Assembly: GCA_002478115.1 (NCBI GenBank)
Contig: DLMH01000168.1
Span: 51,322-115,321, forward strand
Reading direction: 5' to 3'
Length of the DNA: 64,000 bases
From: Candidatus Acidiferrum typicum
GTDB taxonomy: Bacteria > Acidobacteriota > Terriglobia > Acidiferrales > UBA7541
This document shows, in pieces, positions 51,976 to 62,092 of this stretch. The position numbers and the translations under genes were made by a program. The notes beneath the pieces are model-generated. The model saw only the letters and a program-made list of their open reading frames with translations, was not told the DNA's origin and did no database searches. The first letter of the stretch is position 1. Each line of letters opens with the position of its first letter.

Positions 51976-51999
51976 CTTCGCGGTCGTGGGGCGATTCGG

Positions 52000-54720
52000 C
52001 TAGAAGTGGAAGCCGAGCTCGACGCTCTCTGTTCGCGGCGTCACATAGTGCGTGCCGCTGAACGTGGAGAGGAAGTTGTACAGCGCGGTCTTGTCCGTCA
52101 GGTTGATCACCGTGAAGCGCAAACTCCACTTATGCCGGTCGCCGTTGAACAAATTGTCTTCGCCGACGGCAATGTCAAACAGGTTACGCGGAGCGACGCG
52201 CGGTGGATTCTTGTCGTCGTTCTCGGTGCCTGGCTTCGGTATCTGAAGAAGCGTTGATCCATACTGGGATGCGGAGCACAAGCCGTTCGCGCTGATTGGA
52301 ACTCCCAGCGGATTGCTCGCGCTCGGCGGCGCCGCCCTCACGCTGCCGCAGAACAAACCTGCCTGGAATTGCTGATCGGGCGTTAGCGCCGAAACGTTTA
52401 CGTAACCCGGATCACTTTGGTCACCCGCGCAATTCCCGCCAAAGCAGGGAACCGGGCCCGCTACAAGCCCGCTGTCATACCTCCAATTGGCGCCCACCCA
52501 CGGCCCGCGTTTCCACGGCTGGTATTGCAGATGGGTCGTTTGGTTGAAAAGTTCGTCGTGGTCGATGCGGAATACTCCCGATCCGCCTTGTCCCGCGGGT
52601 GTCGCGCCTATGCCCGTGACTTGTGGCTGGAAGAACCGCGCTGCCACGCTGGAGGCCACGAAATAGGCGGTGAAACCGTGGAAGTTCGGCACGCTGGCGC
52701 GCAGCATGTAGCCGGGAACCTTCGAGTTGTGCCATTCAATCGGGAAGGTGATCGGCGTATTGCCCAGAATGCTGAAGTCGTACGCATTATGCGTGTACTT
52801 CCACATGTACTCCCCATCGACAACCAGGTATTTGCCGAAGGCTTGCTGGAATCCAGCGTGAAAGTCATTCCGAAAACCAGGAGTCAATGGAGCCGTGATG
52901 CAAGGATAGCCCTGCAGCGACGACATGAGGGCATTGACCACGGGGTCGTTGCAACCTTCGCTGGCCAGAACCAGGTTTTCGTTGAACGGCGTTTCGAGGG
53001 TACGCGCGTAGGAAATTCGCAGCACCGTGTTCGTCCGCTTGACGTTGTACGCAACTCCCAGGCGTGGCTCCGCCTGCTTTGTGGTCACCAGTCCGTTGTA
53101 CAAATCGCCCCGAATTCCCAGATTGAACGACCAGTTGTTCTTCGTAATAGTGTCCTGAACATAAAGCGCCAGTTCTTTCACGTCCGTGTGGCCGCGGAAA
53201 AAGTAATAGTTCCCGCCGGTCGTCAAATCGTAGGGAGCCAGAGTCGTGCACGGTGCGGCGAGATTGACGCCGTTCACCTGGCAAGGGTTGCCATTGGCAT
53301 CCACCAAGGAGGGCAGGAGCGTAGGGTCCACGATTCCCAGCGAATCGTTTTCCGTCAGAAAGGTGTGTTCGTAGGTGATGCCCGCCTTGATATTGTGAAT
53401 TCCCTTCACGTAAGAAATATCGGATCTCAGCCCCGCGTTGGTCAGACGGCGAGCCTGGCCGATGCTCTCGCCCTGGAGATTGGGGGTAAAATCCGCAAAA
53501 GGATCCGCGCTCGGGTAGTAATGGTATTGGTCCTGGCGTACGAAGGCGCCGATGGTAAACACGGCCTCCGTGCCGATCAGGTGGACAAAGGTTGGAGCCA
53601 CGTTGAAGGTTCCGATCTTGGAACGTTGATCCGCGGGGCCAACCAATTCGCCGTTGGGGCCCAGCCCTGCGTTGTCCACCACCAGGCCGTTCCATGCCGT
53701 GGCATACTGCGCGTCGAAGGAATTGGGTGTCTGAAACCACGAACGCGTATAGCCCAGGTTCAATTGGATCGTGTTTGTATCGGAGAATTTATAATCCACG
53801 CGGTCGAAAAAGTTCTCTTCGTTCCCTTTATCGTGCATAACCGACTGTTCCGGAGGATCGAGGAACCGGCCGGATTGTAGTCCGCTGAGCGCGATAAAAT
53901 TCCCCCAGTTTTTGCCGCCGTACGCCAGGTCGGCCGATATACTCGGCGTGCCGAAGCTGCCGTATGACGTGGTTACGCTGCCATGTGGCTGATCGACCCC
54001 CAAACCGGAGCGCGTCGTCACTTTGATCACCAGGCTCGTTTTGTCACCAAATTCCGCTGGCGGTGCGCCGGAGATCACTTCCAGCGATTGAATCGACTCC
54101 GACGGAATCTGGTTGGAAAACACCTTGCTCTGCTGGTCCGTAATCTGCTGCCCGTCCACCGAGAAGGAGTTTGACGCGTGGTCGCCCAGACCGTGGAACA
54201 GTCCATTCGAGTCGGCCGCAACCCCTGGGGTCGTCAGCGTCACCAGCGAACTGACCGAAGAGGTCGAACTCTCGAGGGGCACGTTCTCGAACAATTCACG
54301 GTCCACATCCGTGTGAAAGGTCGAGTCGGTTTCCAGCAGGTCCGCGCCAGTCGATTCCACGACTACCGTGGTGCTGGCGGTCCCGATTGTCAGCGAGATT
54401 TCCACCTTGGTGGACACGGAGGAGCGCACCTCAACGTCCCGTGAAACCGGCGTAAACCCACTGGCGTTCACGCTCAGCTGATACGGATTAAACGGCACAT
54501 TGGTGAAACGGAAAGAGCCGTCTTTAGCCGTGTTCGTCGTGCGTGCAAGACCGCTGACTGCGTTAGTAATTTCCACCGTGGCGTCCGCCACGGTCTTTCC
54601 CGAAGGATCTAGAACTACCCCTTCTATGGATCCAGAGTTACCCGTCTGCGCGAATACCGCCGCGGCAACAAAAATCGCTTGGACTGCAAAAAGAACAGCT
54701 GCTCGAAAACCGTATCGCAT
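52000..54720 (-). CDS. TonB-dependent receptor with N-terminal carboxypeptidase-regulatory domain (Oar-like)
   Basis: This 906-residue protein has a signal peptide ([19 protein letters not shown]). A CarboxypepD_reg-like Ig domain at about 28-110 follows ([20 protein letters not shown], then [16 protein letters not shown]), then a plug domain with [17 protein letters not shown] and [20 protein letters not shown]. The rest is an outer-membrane barrel that ends VELGFHF. Proteins of this kind are highly expanded in Acidobacteriota and are thought to import oligosaccharides or peptides. No TonB box could be assigned. The small Cys/His protein gene lies just upstream on the same strand. Confidence 0.93.
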   Translation of the reverse strand: MRYGFRAAVLFAVQAIFVAAAVFAQTGNSGSIEGVVLDPSGKTVADATVEITNAVSGLARTTNTAKDGSFRFTNVPFNPYQLSVNASGFTPVSRDVEVRSSVSTKVEISLTIGTASTTVVVESTGADLLETDSTFHTDVDRELFENVPLESSTSSVSSLVTLTTPGVAADSNGLFHGLGDHASNSFSVDGQQITDQQSKVFSNQIPSESIQSLEVISGAPPAEFGDKTSLVIKVTTRSGLGVDQPHGSVTTSYGSFGTPSISADLAYGGKNWGNFIALSGLQSGRFLDPPEQSVMHDKGNEENFFDRVDYKFSDTNTIQLNLGYTRSWFQTPNSFDAQYATAWNGLVVDNAGLGPNGELVGPADQRSKIGTFNVAPTFVHLIGTEAVFTIGAFVRQDQYHYYPSADPFADFTPNLQGESIGQARRLTNAGLRSDISYVKGIHNIKAGITYEHTFLTENDSLGIVDPTLLPSLVDANGNPCQVNGVNLAAPCTTLAPYDLTTGGNYYFFRGHTDVKELALYVQDTITKNNWSFNLGIRGDLYNGLVTTKQAEPRLGVAYNVKRTNTVLRISYARTLETPFNENLVLASEGCNDPVVNALMSSLQGYPCITAPLTPGFRNDFHAGFQQAFGKYLVVDGEYMWKYTHNAYDFSILGNTPITFPIEWHNSKVPGYMLRASVPNFHGFTAYFVASSVAARFFQPQVTGIGATPAGQGGSGVFRIDHDELFNQTTHLQYQPWKRGPWVGANWRYDSGLVAGPVPCFGGNCAGDQSDPGYVNVSALTPDQQFQAGLFCGSVRAAPPSASNPLGVPISANGLCSASQYGSTLLQIPKPGTENDDKNPPRVAPRNLFDIAVGEDNLFNGDRHKWSLRFTVINLTDKTALYNFLSTFSGTHYVTPRTESVELGFHF

Positions 54721-54842
54721 TCTTCCTCCGATTCCTCATGGAAACGTCAGCGTGACGTATCTGTGTTGATAGAGACCGCTGTAAAAACAGCGGCTGCGCG
54801 GCTAAATGGAGCCGCGCGACAAGTCACTATCGTGATTGGGGT

Positions 54843-55148
54843 TTACGACGCGAAGGAAAAAGGCGGGGCGCGGGAAGAAGAATGCCCGGAAGGCGGCTTC
54901 GCGAAGCTGACCTCCGAACAAACTACAACTTCACCGAAGGAAAAGATTGGAGTGCTGAACGAGATAAGCGCCACTGCCGGCGTGACGCCCAGATGGGCAA
55001 CCTGGCAGAGGCGGCAGGCGGCTTCGTCCTGGCCATTGGCATGGAAGTGTGGCGTTACCTGTAGGAGGAACGCGAGCGAGAGCAGCGCTAGCGTGAGCGC
55101 TACTGGCCGGGCGAGCCGCCGGAAGATGGGATGTACGTCAAACAACAT
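54843..55148 (-). CDS. Small exported Cys/His protein, DUF2946-like
   Basis: This 101-residue protein has one hydrophobic N-terminal helix (RPVALTLALLSLAFLLQV) followed by HFHANGQDEAACRLCQVAH. The motif of His residues and a CxxC is similar to DUF2946, a family of small metal-associated envelope proteins. The end is Ser/Pro-rich. Function unknown. It lies about 120 nt upstream of the TonB receptor on the same strand and could be co-transcribed with it. Confidence 0.65.
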   Translation of the reverse strand: MLFDVHPIFRRLARPVALTLALLSLAFLLQVTPHFHANGQDEAACRLCQVAHLGVTPAVALISFSTPIFSFGEVVVCSEVSFAKPPSGHSSSRAPPFSFAS

Positions 55149-55306
55149 TTCCGTGCCTCCCGCGAATGAGCGTGTTCGGGGCGGGCCCCCTCTCCGCCAT
55201 GCGAAAAGAGAACCTTACTTAATTTTCAAGCATGCTGCCGTGATTTGCAAGCTAACTTCCCGGGTAGATGTGGCCAGAAAGAAACCGCTTGTATCCGCTC
55301 CACCGG

Positions 55307-55588
55307 CTAGTGCCGTTCCAACTTGTTGCTACGAATGTCGGCCAGCCAAGAAGCGAGGCGTTGTTTGAGATAGCGCCCCCCTCGTCCCGTTTTGAGGTAA
55401 CGCTCTCGCCGGCGGGCGTCGTCAATGCTCAAACATCCCTCATAGTAGATCAGACGCAAGGGCCGGCGATGGGCGGTGGAACGCACCACGTCTGAGCTGT
55501 GTTTCTGCAAACGCGCTCGCAAGTCGCCGGTGCTGCCGATGTAGAATTTCCCATCCTGCTCGCTCAACAAAACGTAGGAGTAGTTCAT
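55307..55588 (-). CDS. GIY-YIG nuclease-domain protein
   Basis: This 93-residue protein has the single-domain GIY-YIG fold: YSYVLLSEQDGKFYIGSTGDL (YVL and YIG pair), the Arg at LRARLQKH, and the terminal acidic region RPLRLIYYEGCLS with Glu. Such small proteins (UPF0213 family) are predicted DNA nucleases with unknown roles. The start at 55588 with GGGAGG 5 nt upstream is preferred. It is the downstream partner of the DUF4410-like gene (about 40 nt). Confidence 0.88.
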   Translation of the reverse strand: MNYSYVLLSEQDGKFYIGSTGDLRARLQKHSSDVVRSTAHRRPLRLIYYEGCLSIDDARRRERYLKTGRGGRYLKQRLASWLADIRSNKLERH

Positions 55589-55628
55589 CGAACCTCCCAG
55601 CCATTTGGTCAAAATAGTTGGAACGGCA

Positions 55629-56357
55629 CTAGTCGGAGAAGGCCGCCGAATTGACGCTGAGGAGAGCCATTACGTTTGCCACGACATGCGCACAAATCTC
55701 GCGGACTTCATCCTCGGACGGGTTTTTGCTGATCTCGTATTTCTCCATGGGGATGTAGTTGTTCAGGCTGATGAGCGGTCCGTAATGCGCATCGCAATTC
55801 TCCATGGTCATGACCCGGTAAAGCGGCTGATCGGGCCGCGCCAGATTGTAGACCCCAACATACAGCACGAATTTGGGCGCGGGGGCCGTGCCCCCCAGAA
55901 CCGCCAGGCAGTTGTGATTCTGCGAATCCACCTCCGCGAATACCCCTTTGAGCAGCACCCCTTTTTCCGGGCGGGAATTCCCTTGAGGGGCCGCGTTGAA
56001 GCCACTTTTTCGGAGCGCCTGAACAAGTGCATCGCTGAAAAAGGCCTTGAGCCGCTCTGCCTGTTTGGAACTGGTTTCTGCATCCTGAAGAACGTGCGGT
56101 GATTCGCCGGAGGCTCGCACACCAAATTGCGACTTCTGAGGGGCGGGTGCCTGCGAAATGTCGGCCGGCTCTTTGCCCGGTGCGGCGTTTATGTCGAACA
56201 GTGATACATAGACACGAACCGCCTTCGGATTGAAGTCGGAGCTTCGTGCGCTGCTCGCCGTGATAGACACAGGCCCTGCGCTGCCGGGCCGCAATACCGG
56301 CGCGAGGCCGGCCAGCAGCACCACACTCGAAAACAGGTAAACACGCGCTGTGGCCAT
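55629..56357 (-). CDS. Exported protein of unknown function, possibly DUF4410-like
   Basis: This 242-residue protein begins with a signal-like hydrophobic segment (ARVYLFSSVVLLAGLAPVL). The mature part has a mix of strands and helices with FFSDALVQALRKSGFNAA and PEKGVLLKGVFAEVDS, which recalls the DUF4410 style of envelope proteins, but I am not certain. GGAGG lies 6 nt before the ATG at 56357; the long upstream frame from 56606 is not needed. It is divergent from the toxin-antitoxin pair at 56575. Confidence 0.65.
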   Translation of the reverse strand: MATARVYLFSSVVLLAGLAPVLRPGSAGPVSITASSARSSDFNPKAVRVYVSLFDINAAPGKEPADISQAPAPQKSQFGVRASGESPHVLQDAETSSKQAERLKAFFSDALVQALRKSGFNAAPQGNSRPEKGVLLKGVFAEVDSQNHNCLAVLGGTAPAPKFVLYVGVYNLARPDQPLYRVMTMENCDAHYGPLISLNNYIPMEKYEISKNPSEDEVREICAHVVANVMALLSVNSAAFSD

Positions 56358-56574
56358 CGGTACCTCCAGACAAAAGAGCGGCAGCAGACAAAAGTTACCC
56401 CAGTTAGATGAATTTGCGGGAAAAAAGATGGGCGAAGTTGGAATAAAGATGAAATGAAGCTCCCCTGAGGTCAGGGGCAAGTACCTGGCGGCTTGCCAAT
56501 TGGAAGTCTTGGTGCAAGGCGAGCGCCAAACACTTCCTCTTGGCACACTTCTATGGCACACTCTGTATGTGCCC

Positions 56575-56844
56575 ATGAAGCCCAATCGAACCAGGCGAAC
56601 GCACATCCTTCTCCCGGAAGACCTTGCGCGCGAAATTGATGCCCTTGCGGGACGCCGCGGACGCAGTGCTTTTATCGTGGAGACGGCCCGTGAAGCAGTC
56701 CGGCGTCGAAAACTCTTACGTTTCCTCGAAGGAGAGTCCGCTTCCTGGAAGGAACAAGATCATCCCGAACTCGCCAAAGGGGCTGCTTCCTGGGTACGGA
56801 AACTGCGGCGGCAAAGCGAATCCCGCAAATCCAAGCGCGACTAA
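56575..56844 (+). CDS. Ribbon-helix-helix-type antitoxin (VapB-like)
   Basis: This 89-residue protein has an N-terminal ribbon-helix-helix start (RTHILLPEDLAREIDALAG), then a helical, charged stretch (RRGRSAFIVETAREAVRRRK) and a basic tail. It precedes the PIN toxin by 11 nt and would bind it and repress the operon. The start at 56575 gives a normal RHH length; longer frames run upstream without a ribosome site. Confidence 0.85.
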   Translation: MKPNRTRRTHILLPEDLAREIDALAGRRGRSAFIVETAREAVRRRKLLRFLEGESASWKEQDHPELAKGAASWVRKLRRQSESRKSKRD

Positions 56845-56855
56845 CTGCTGGCCTA

Positions 56856-57236
56856 ATGAAGATTCTCCTCGATACTTCGGTCCTGATTGACGCTCTGCGT
56901 GCCCGCAACAATCGCCGCGGCCTGTTGGCAAATCTGTTGCACGAGGGCCATTCCCTGACCACTTCGGTGCTCAATGTTGCTGAAGTCTACGCGGGCATGC
57001 GAGCTGGCGAGGAAGCGCAAACCGCTGAATTCTTAAGCGGACTTGAGTGTTTCGAGTTGCAGGAAAACGCCGCGCGCCTGGCAGGCCACCTGAAGAACTC
57101 CTGGGCAAAAAAGGGGCGCGCGCTAACCCTGGCCGATACCATCGTCGCCGCCATTGCCATCGAAAACCGTTGCACTCTCTTTACCGATAACCGCAAGGAT
57201 TTCCCCATGCCGGAGCTCCAGCTCCACCAGGCGTAA
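56856..57236 (+). CDS. vapC: PIN-domain ribonuclease toxin (VapC)
   Basis: This 126-residue PIN toxin shows all four acidic ligands: D6 in KILLDTSVLIDA, E43 in LNVAEVYAG, D94 in LADTIVAA and D111 in FTDNRKDF. It would be an RNase inhibited by the RHH protein. This is the second PIN-type pair in the window and is unrelated in antitoxin family to the first (RHH here, AbrB-fold there). Confidence 0.93.
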   Translation: MKILLDTSVLIDALRARNNRRGLLANLLHEGHSLTTSVLNVAEVYAGMRAGEEAQTAEFLSGLECFELQENAARLAGHLKNSWAKKGRALTLADTIVAAIAIENRCTLFTDNRKDFPMPELQLHQA

Positions 57237-57309
57237 CACACTTCTAGCCTTCGCCCGGCAGGGCGGGGCCGCCATCGGGGTTGTCCACAACCTTCTCCTG
57301 CGCAGGATA

Positions 57310-57867
57310 CTAGTGCGGCCAAAGCCACCCGAAGGTGCCTGCGGTTAGGAGGCCGAAGACGAGTCCATCGATGACTTCCTTCAAGGTCATACCCCAGGGC
57401 TGGCCCTTCCAGATGCCATTGCTTAGGTTTCCCAGGCCGTAGGCCAGGAACGCCGCGGTACCAGCGACGCGGAAGACCACCAGATAGTTGGCGCCAGGCG
57501 CGACGGTGCGCCCCGTGAGATATGCGACGAAAAAGCCAACGATTAAGGTGAAGGCGAACCACAGTCCCAGAAACTTCGGCATCGCGGGCGGACCGCTGGG
57601 AAACACCGTCAGCATCCCCACGGGCCCCTGCTTGTATTTTTCGATCATGGCGGGCGACTTCATCTCCTTGTGCGTGCCGTAAGGGAAAACGTAGAGACCC
57701 CTTTGCAAACTGGCGGCGCGCAAGGCGGCAAGAAGCTTGTCTTCTTCGGGAAGCTGGCGGTAATCGCTGCGGTGGTAAGGAAGCAGCATGTGCATGATCG
57801 AGCTGGCGACAAGCACGATGATGGATGACAGGACTATGGGGAGCCAAAGAGCAGTCAGGGAAACCAT
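57310..57867 (-). CDS. Four-helix inner-membrane protein of unknown function
   Basis: This 185-residue protein has about four transmembrane helices (for example LPIVLSSIIVLVASSIMHML and FLGLWFAFTLIVGFFVAYLTG). A polar N-terminal part follows the first helix with conserved-looking YRQLPEEDKLLAALRAA. I do not recognise the family. The end converges with the vapC gene. Function unknown. Confidence 0.72.
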   Translation of the reverse strand: MVSLTALWLPIVLSSIIVLVASSIMHMLLPYHRSDYRQLPEEDKLLAALRAASLQRGLYVFPYGTHKEMKSPAMIEKYKQGPVGMLTVFPSGPPAMPKFLGLWFAFTLIVGFFVAYLTGRTVAPGANYLVVFRVAGTAAFLAYGLGNLSNGIWKGQPWGMTLKEVIDGLVFGLLTAGTFGWLWPH

Positions 57868-58191
57868 ACCTAGCCTCCTTAGGGGGCGAAGTGGAAAGCA
57901 AGAATTGCGGACGCGAGACTACACTTTTCGGGGGCAGCGGTCAAGCAAGCTGCGGGTTTGCCGGACGAGCGAAAGAGCGAATGACATCGCCTCGCTAATG
58001 AGCAAGAAATGCCCAGGGTCCACCCTCCGACCCCGAGGGCAGGCACCCGGCAACGTGTTTCGCTTCATGGCGCCGACCCGTGGAGTCTGTGCCCGTGGCT
58101 GGACACGGCTTGTCCCTGCGCCAAATCTGTACATCGGGACAGTTTTGCACCTCCCCGCCTTCCGTTAGCCTGTTATGGGGAGTCCCACACA
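57868..58191. other. Intergenic stretch
   Basis: These 324 bases include an open frame that runs into the lipoprotein gene from 58009, but no ribosome site supports a start before 58192. No RNA gene or repeat is visible. Confidence 0.5.
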
Positions 58192-59997
58192 ATGCCGCGT
58201 CGCAACTCGGTCTTTTCGACTGCCTCTAGGCGCCCGGCGGGCACTCGCGCCGGCATTCTTTCACGGCAGGTCCTGGGATTCGTTTCCCCACTCTTTTTGC
58301 TCTTGGCTCTTTCTGGATGCGGGGGTTTGACCAACACGTCTGGCGGGCCACCTTCGCAAAACCCTCCACCTCGCTCTGTAAGTGTGGCCATCAGCCCAAA
58401 GTCCGCTCCCCTCGTTGAAGGGGCGTCCCAGCAATTTTCCGCAAGCGTTACCGGCTCCTCGGACACGGCCGTAACCTGGAGCGCCACGGGCGGCACGATT
58501 TCTTCAACTGGGTTATATGTGGCAGGAAGTACGGCGGGGAATTACATCGTCACGGCCACCAGCGCCGCCGACACCACCAAGTCCGCACAGGCCTCGGTCG
58601 CGGTCACGGCACCCGCTCCGCCTCCGGGCACGGCCGCATCCATCACCAAGGACGGAATCACCTGGACCTTCAGCGAAGCCGTCCCGGTGGGGCAATTCGT
58701 GAATGGCGATTACTATGTTGTTGGGCCGGTTACCGTGACTGCGATCAGCCCGCCGCCCACGACCTCTTCGCCTTACCTGAATGGTTCGGTGGTGGATTTG
58801 CCAACCGCCAATGGCAAGAGCGGATTTGATTCCCGGTTGAATGACGGCACGGACGAATCCTGGTGGTTTGACGCAACCCTGCGCTCCTATCCGACCATCA
58901 CTCTCAAGCCGGGCGATGCGCTGGTCTCCTCGATTAGTCTGGCCACGATTCATTCCGTGCCCGAAGTGATGCGGGCTTCGGACATGAGCGTCAGTCCGGT
59001 GGCCTCCGACTCCGTTCTCACCGTTCTCGCGTCAGCGCCCTCGGCGGACGCCTTTCGTCCGTCTTATTGCGACCGAAACCAGACCATTTACCAAGCAAAT
59101 AACTTGCAGAGAAATTTGTTGCCTTCTCTTGCGCCGCCGAATCCATCCAATACGCCGACGCTTGCTCAGTATGAAGCCCTCTACCGCCAGCCATGGATCG
59201 ATACCAACGCCTTCCTGTTCGATGCGCCAGCAGACTACATGCCCAGCTACGGCCAGCACATCGCGTTTGCCGATTCCTACGCGGGGCTCCTTCTCATGCT
59301 GAACTTCCAGGCGGATCAAAAGGTCAACCTCACCAACTATTTTGTTCAGTACGGCATCGATCTCTACGGTTGTGTGCAGGCGGGTTACGGCTGGCCGGCG
59401 TTTGGTGGACACCGCAGCGGCAGGAAAATGCCGATCATCCTGGCCGGCATTCTTCTGAATGACTCGGGGATGAAGAACGTCTCGACAACGTACCCGGACC
59501 AATTCGGCGAGGACATGCAGACCCTGTACATCAATCAGTTGCCACCCGCCGGAACGTACCAGCAAGCGTGGCAGGGTGCTACGGTCATCTATGGCGGCCA
59601 TTACGGCGTGCATGCCGCCGACTCCTCGCCGGTGAGCGCCGGCCTGTACGGGCCATACGAACAATTGCAGCCCGCGAACTGGCCCATCCTGACTCCGCCC
59701 GGCGAACAATTGGGCGAAGCCTATCGCCGCTGCTGCACATCCGTATCCTGGGTCGGTGAAGCGCTGGCGGCCTACCTGGTAAACGGCGAGAGTACCTGGA
59801 ATCACCAGGCCTTTTTCGATTACGTCAATCGCTGGATGACAGAGAATGACACCCAGGCGGTGGCGGAAATCCTGGCGCAGAGCGGCTACGACTACAGCGC
59901 CAACTGGGAACGCCAAGGGCAAACGCAGTACTGGCTGGACGGAGAAGTTTCACAGCCGACTTTCATCGACGACATGTGGAATGCCTACCACTGGTAA
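58192..59997 (+). CDS. Exported lipoprotein with Ig-like domain and uncharacterised catalytic-like region
   Basis: This 601-residue protein begins with a lipoprotein signal peptide (FVSPLFLLLALSGCGG; lipobox LSGC). A BIG-type Ig-like domain (SVAISPKSAPLVEGASQQFS, then VTWSATGG) spans about 60-145. The rest, about 400 residues, is a helical, aromatic-rich region (YFVQYGIDLYGCVQAGYGW, GPYEQLQPANWPILT, CCTSVSWVGEALAAYLVNG). It resembles the interior of an alpha/alpha toroid, but I do not recognise a family. The ATG at 58192 has GGGGAG about 10 nt upstream. It is likely an outer-membrane or surface protein. Confidence 0.78.
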   Translation: MPRRNSVFSTASRRPAGTRAGILSRQVLGFVSPLFLLLALSGCGGLTNTSGGPPSQNPPPRSVSVAISPKSAPLVEGASQQFSASVTGSSDTAVTWSATGGTISSTGLYVAGSTAGNYIVTATSAADTTKSAQASVAVTAPAPPPGTAASITKDGITWTFSEAVPVGQFVNGDYYVVGPVTVTAISPPPTTSSPYLNGSVVDLPTANGKSGFDSRLNDGTDESWWFDATLRSYPTITLKPGDALVSSISLATIHSVPEVMRASDMSVSPVASDSVLTVLASAPSADAFRPSYCDRNQTIYQANNLQRNLLPSLAPPNPSNTPTLAQYEALYRQPWIDTNAFLFDAPADYMPSYGQHIAFADSYAGLLLMLNFQADQKVNLTNYFVQYGIDLYGCVQAGYGWPAFGGHRSGRKMPIILAGILLNDSGMKNVSTTYPDQFGEDMQTLYINQLPPAGTYQQAWQGATVIYGGHYGVHAADSSPVSAGLYGPYEQLQPANWPILTPPGEQLGEAYRRCCTSVSWVGEALAAYLVNGESTWNHQAFFDYVNRWMTENDTQAVAEILAQSGYDYSANWERQGQTQYWLDGEVSQPTFIDDMWNAYHW

Positions 59998-60067
59998 CGC
60001 GTAGCATCGCCCATGAAAGGAAAATCCAAGACCATCCTCCAAGATCGATCTTGAGACAACCAGCAAG

Positions 60068-60313
60068 CTAATTAAATAGTTGTTCGATCAATTGTTCGCG
60101 CGTGAGGCCGAGATGTGCAGCCACATCGCTGAGGATTCCAGCAAGAGTGCCAACTTTGACTTGTTTGTGGGCCGGAATCGTCACGTGATGCTGACCACTT
60201 TCAACATTCAATGTGACTCGAATGTGGCTCCCAGTCTGTCGAGTGATCTCGTAGCCAAAACGGCGCAAGGATCGAACGAGTTCTTCGCCGCTAACGTCGC
60301 GGGGAAGCTTCAC
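60068..60313 (-). CDS. hicA: HicA-type mRNA interferase toxin
   Basis: This 81-residue protein has a dsRBD-like HicA fold with the conserved catalytic His in RQTGSHIRVTL (H30), an N-terminal KLPRDVSGEELVRSLRRFGY helix and a basic/hydrophobic end (LTREQLIEQLF). HicA toxins cleave mRNA. Its start overlaps the hicB stop by 4 nt, so HicB is made first. Confidence 0.93.
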   Translation of the reverse strand: MKLPRDVSGEELVRSLRRFGYEITRQTGSHIRVTLNVESGQHHVTIPAHKQVKVGTLAGILSDVAAHLGLTREQLIEQLFN

Positions 60314-60522
60314 GCGGGGATAACCTCATCCTTGACCATGTGCAGACGGATGACACTGGGTTTTTCAGCGGCGTCAAAATGGCAAGAGACCGCGTCGCGG
60401 ATCATGGTCTTGAGTTCGTCGAGGGAATCCGCTTCGGTAAAAATGGAGAAACCAAGGGCGCGGGCTTGGTAGCCACCTTCCGGCGACTCTTGCACGGAGA
60501 ATATGATTTCGCTCTGCACCAT
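60310..60522 (-). CDS. hicB: HicB-type antitoxin
   Basis: This 70-residue protein has the degenerated RNase-H-like HicB start (IIFSVQESPEGGYQARALGF) and DELKTMIRDAVSCHF. It lacks the usual C-terminal DNA-binding tail, so autoregulation might depend on something else. Overlaps hicA by 4 nt and precedes it, the reverse of many hicAB operons. Confidence 0.9.
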   Translation of the reverse strand: MVQSEIIFSVQESPEGGYQARALGFSIFTEADSLDELKTMIRDAVSCHFDAAEKPSVIRLHMVKDEVIPA

Positions 60523-60620
60523 GTCTCTTACCCTGACTTCATTATACCCCGTAGCGCACCATCTTTTTGAACCGACGTCTAGGCAGCCGGCAACATGAAA
60601 ATCTCACCCCGGGGATAAAC

Positions 60621-60866
60621 TTATCGCCTGCCAAGTCGGAGTCCCAGAATCGCGCAGCAAATTGCGGCAAGCGCCAAGTCATATCGACCGGGCGAATGGG
60701 AAACTAGGCATAGGAGGGCAAGCATCGAGACCGACTGAATGAGAAACGTGCACGACACCCTCTCAAATTCCGCAATAGCTCGAATCTGGCCAGGACTGAA
60801 CTCGCTCAACCGTTCCAGCCAGTCTTTCCTACTTGCTCTTCGCACTGGTCCTTTACTCGAAAGCAT
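60621..60866 (-). CDS. Small membrane protein, doubtful
   Basis: This encodes 81 residues from the ATG at 60866 (MLSSKGPVRRASRKDW). A charged N-terminal half is followed by two hydrophobic helices (FLIQSVSMLALLCLVSH and LALAAICCAILGLRL). A longer frame starts at 60911. AAGAGG immediately precedes the ATG at 60866. It may be real, but nothing in the neighbourhood supports it. Confidence 0.4.
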   Translation of the reverse strand: MLSSKGPVRRASRKDWLERLSEFSPGQIRAIAEFERVSCTFLIQSVSMLALLCLVSHSPGRYDLALAAICCAILGLRLGRR

Positions 60867-60911
60867 CCTCTTGGGTTCGCGCGAGCATTCATGCCTGCTA
60901 CAGGAAGCCAT

Positions 60912-61531
60912 AAATCCTTCTCACGCCGGGAGCGGCGTCCTCAGACCAACAATCTCCGGGGGACGTTTCAATTGCCAACGACCCATGCATGAGAATGCCC
61001 AAAGAATTGGCACCTCATTCCCAAATTGGACGGTCAGCTAAGCCTCTGTGCTTCCAAGTGAATCCTCATCTCTTCTCTTTTGTTTCGCTTGGGACACACA
61101 CCATGTGCTACGTTCCAAAACGGTACGTCTATACCATAATAGTACTACACTAGTATGTGAATATATAAATGCTGGCGGGAGGCTTGCTACGAACTAACCT
61201 GTGACACGCTGGTCTCATGGATAGTAAAGTGTCCTTTGTCTTCTTCAGGCGTTTCGTGGACTTCCCGGGATTGCGCCGGAATGTCGTCATCGCCTGAATG
61301 TCCTTCCTGGTGTCGAACACAACTACCTCTCACCACCTTCATTAGCACGCTTAAAGGTGCTTTGACCCAGCTTCTGTCACCTGGACTGCCTCAGCACAAC
61401 ACTGGTTAGCCAAACTGAGAGCGATCGCTTTCTCCAAAACGCACAAAATCCGATACCCGCCCTCCCACTTTGAGGACGGGGCACCCGGCGCAACGTTTGA
61501 AATGTGGACCGGTCGAAAAGACCAGCAGCCC
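60912..61531. other. Long gene-free stretch
   Basis: About 620 bases, including a conspicuously AT-rich part around 61120-61180 (for example TACCATAATAGTACTACACTAG and a partial dyad TAGTAC/CTAGTA). Open frames are short and unsupported. I see no RNA gene, insertion sequence or terminator. It may hold divergent promoters or a decayed gene. Confidence 0.45.
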
Positions 61532-62092
61532 TCACGTTTGGCGGCGCCGAAAAAGTAGTCCGCCCGCTCCAATGATGACCAGAACCATGCTGAAGATTGC
61601 GAACGCCCATTTCGTGAGCGTGAAAATATTCGCCACGCGCGCGACGCCTTCAAGCCGCTGTGGATAATCTCGAAGCATCGCCAGGAAGCAGAAATTCTCC
61701 GCATAGTCGAAAAGTGTCGTTCCCAGGGTCAATACGCTCAGTTTCTGCCACACGGGGCGCCCGGGAAAGACACGGACAAAGGCATAGGTTGTGCCCAGGA
61801 GGAAAAACAGCCCGTAAAGAGCGGGGAAAACGGAGTCCACATAGTCCAGAAAGAGGCGATAGGCATATCGTCCCTGCTCCCCGTATGCCGCTAACTTTGC
61901 ATAGGCGGTCTCTGGGGAGTAATTGATGGTCATATCCAGCAGGCCTGCCTGCCTCAGCGCATCGCTGTGGAACGCTCCGGGCAAACCCCACGCGTTGATC
62001 AGCAACAACACGCAGAGGCTCAACAGCCCCAGGCTCCACACCACTCCCGTGCTGGCAGTTCTGCGCAAAACGTCTTGAAATCGATTCCACAT
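61532..62092 (-). CDS. Four-helix membrane protein of unknown function
   Basis: This 186-residue protein has four transmembrane helices (VVWSLGLLSLCVLLLINAW, VFPALYGLFFLLGTTYAFV, LSVLTLGTTLFDYAENFCFL and WAFAIFSMVLVIIGAGGLLF). The second loop carries a Tyr/Arg-rich AYGEQGRYAYRLFLDYVD. I do not recognise a family. The start at 62092 has CAGGAG upstream. Function unknown. Confidence 0.8.
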   Translation of the reverse strand: MWNRFQDVLRRTASTGVVWSLGLLSLCVLLLINAWGLPGAFHSDALRQAGLLDMTINYSPETAYAKLAAYGEQGRYAYRLFLDYVDSVFPALYGLFFLLGTTYAFVRVFPGRPVWQKLSVLTLGTTLFDYAENFCFLAMLRDYPQRLEGVARVANIFTLTKWAFAIFSMVLVIIGAGGLLFRRRQT

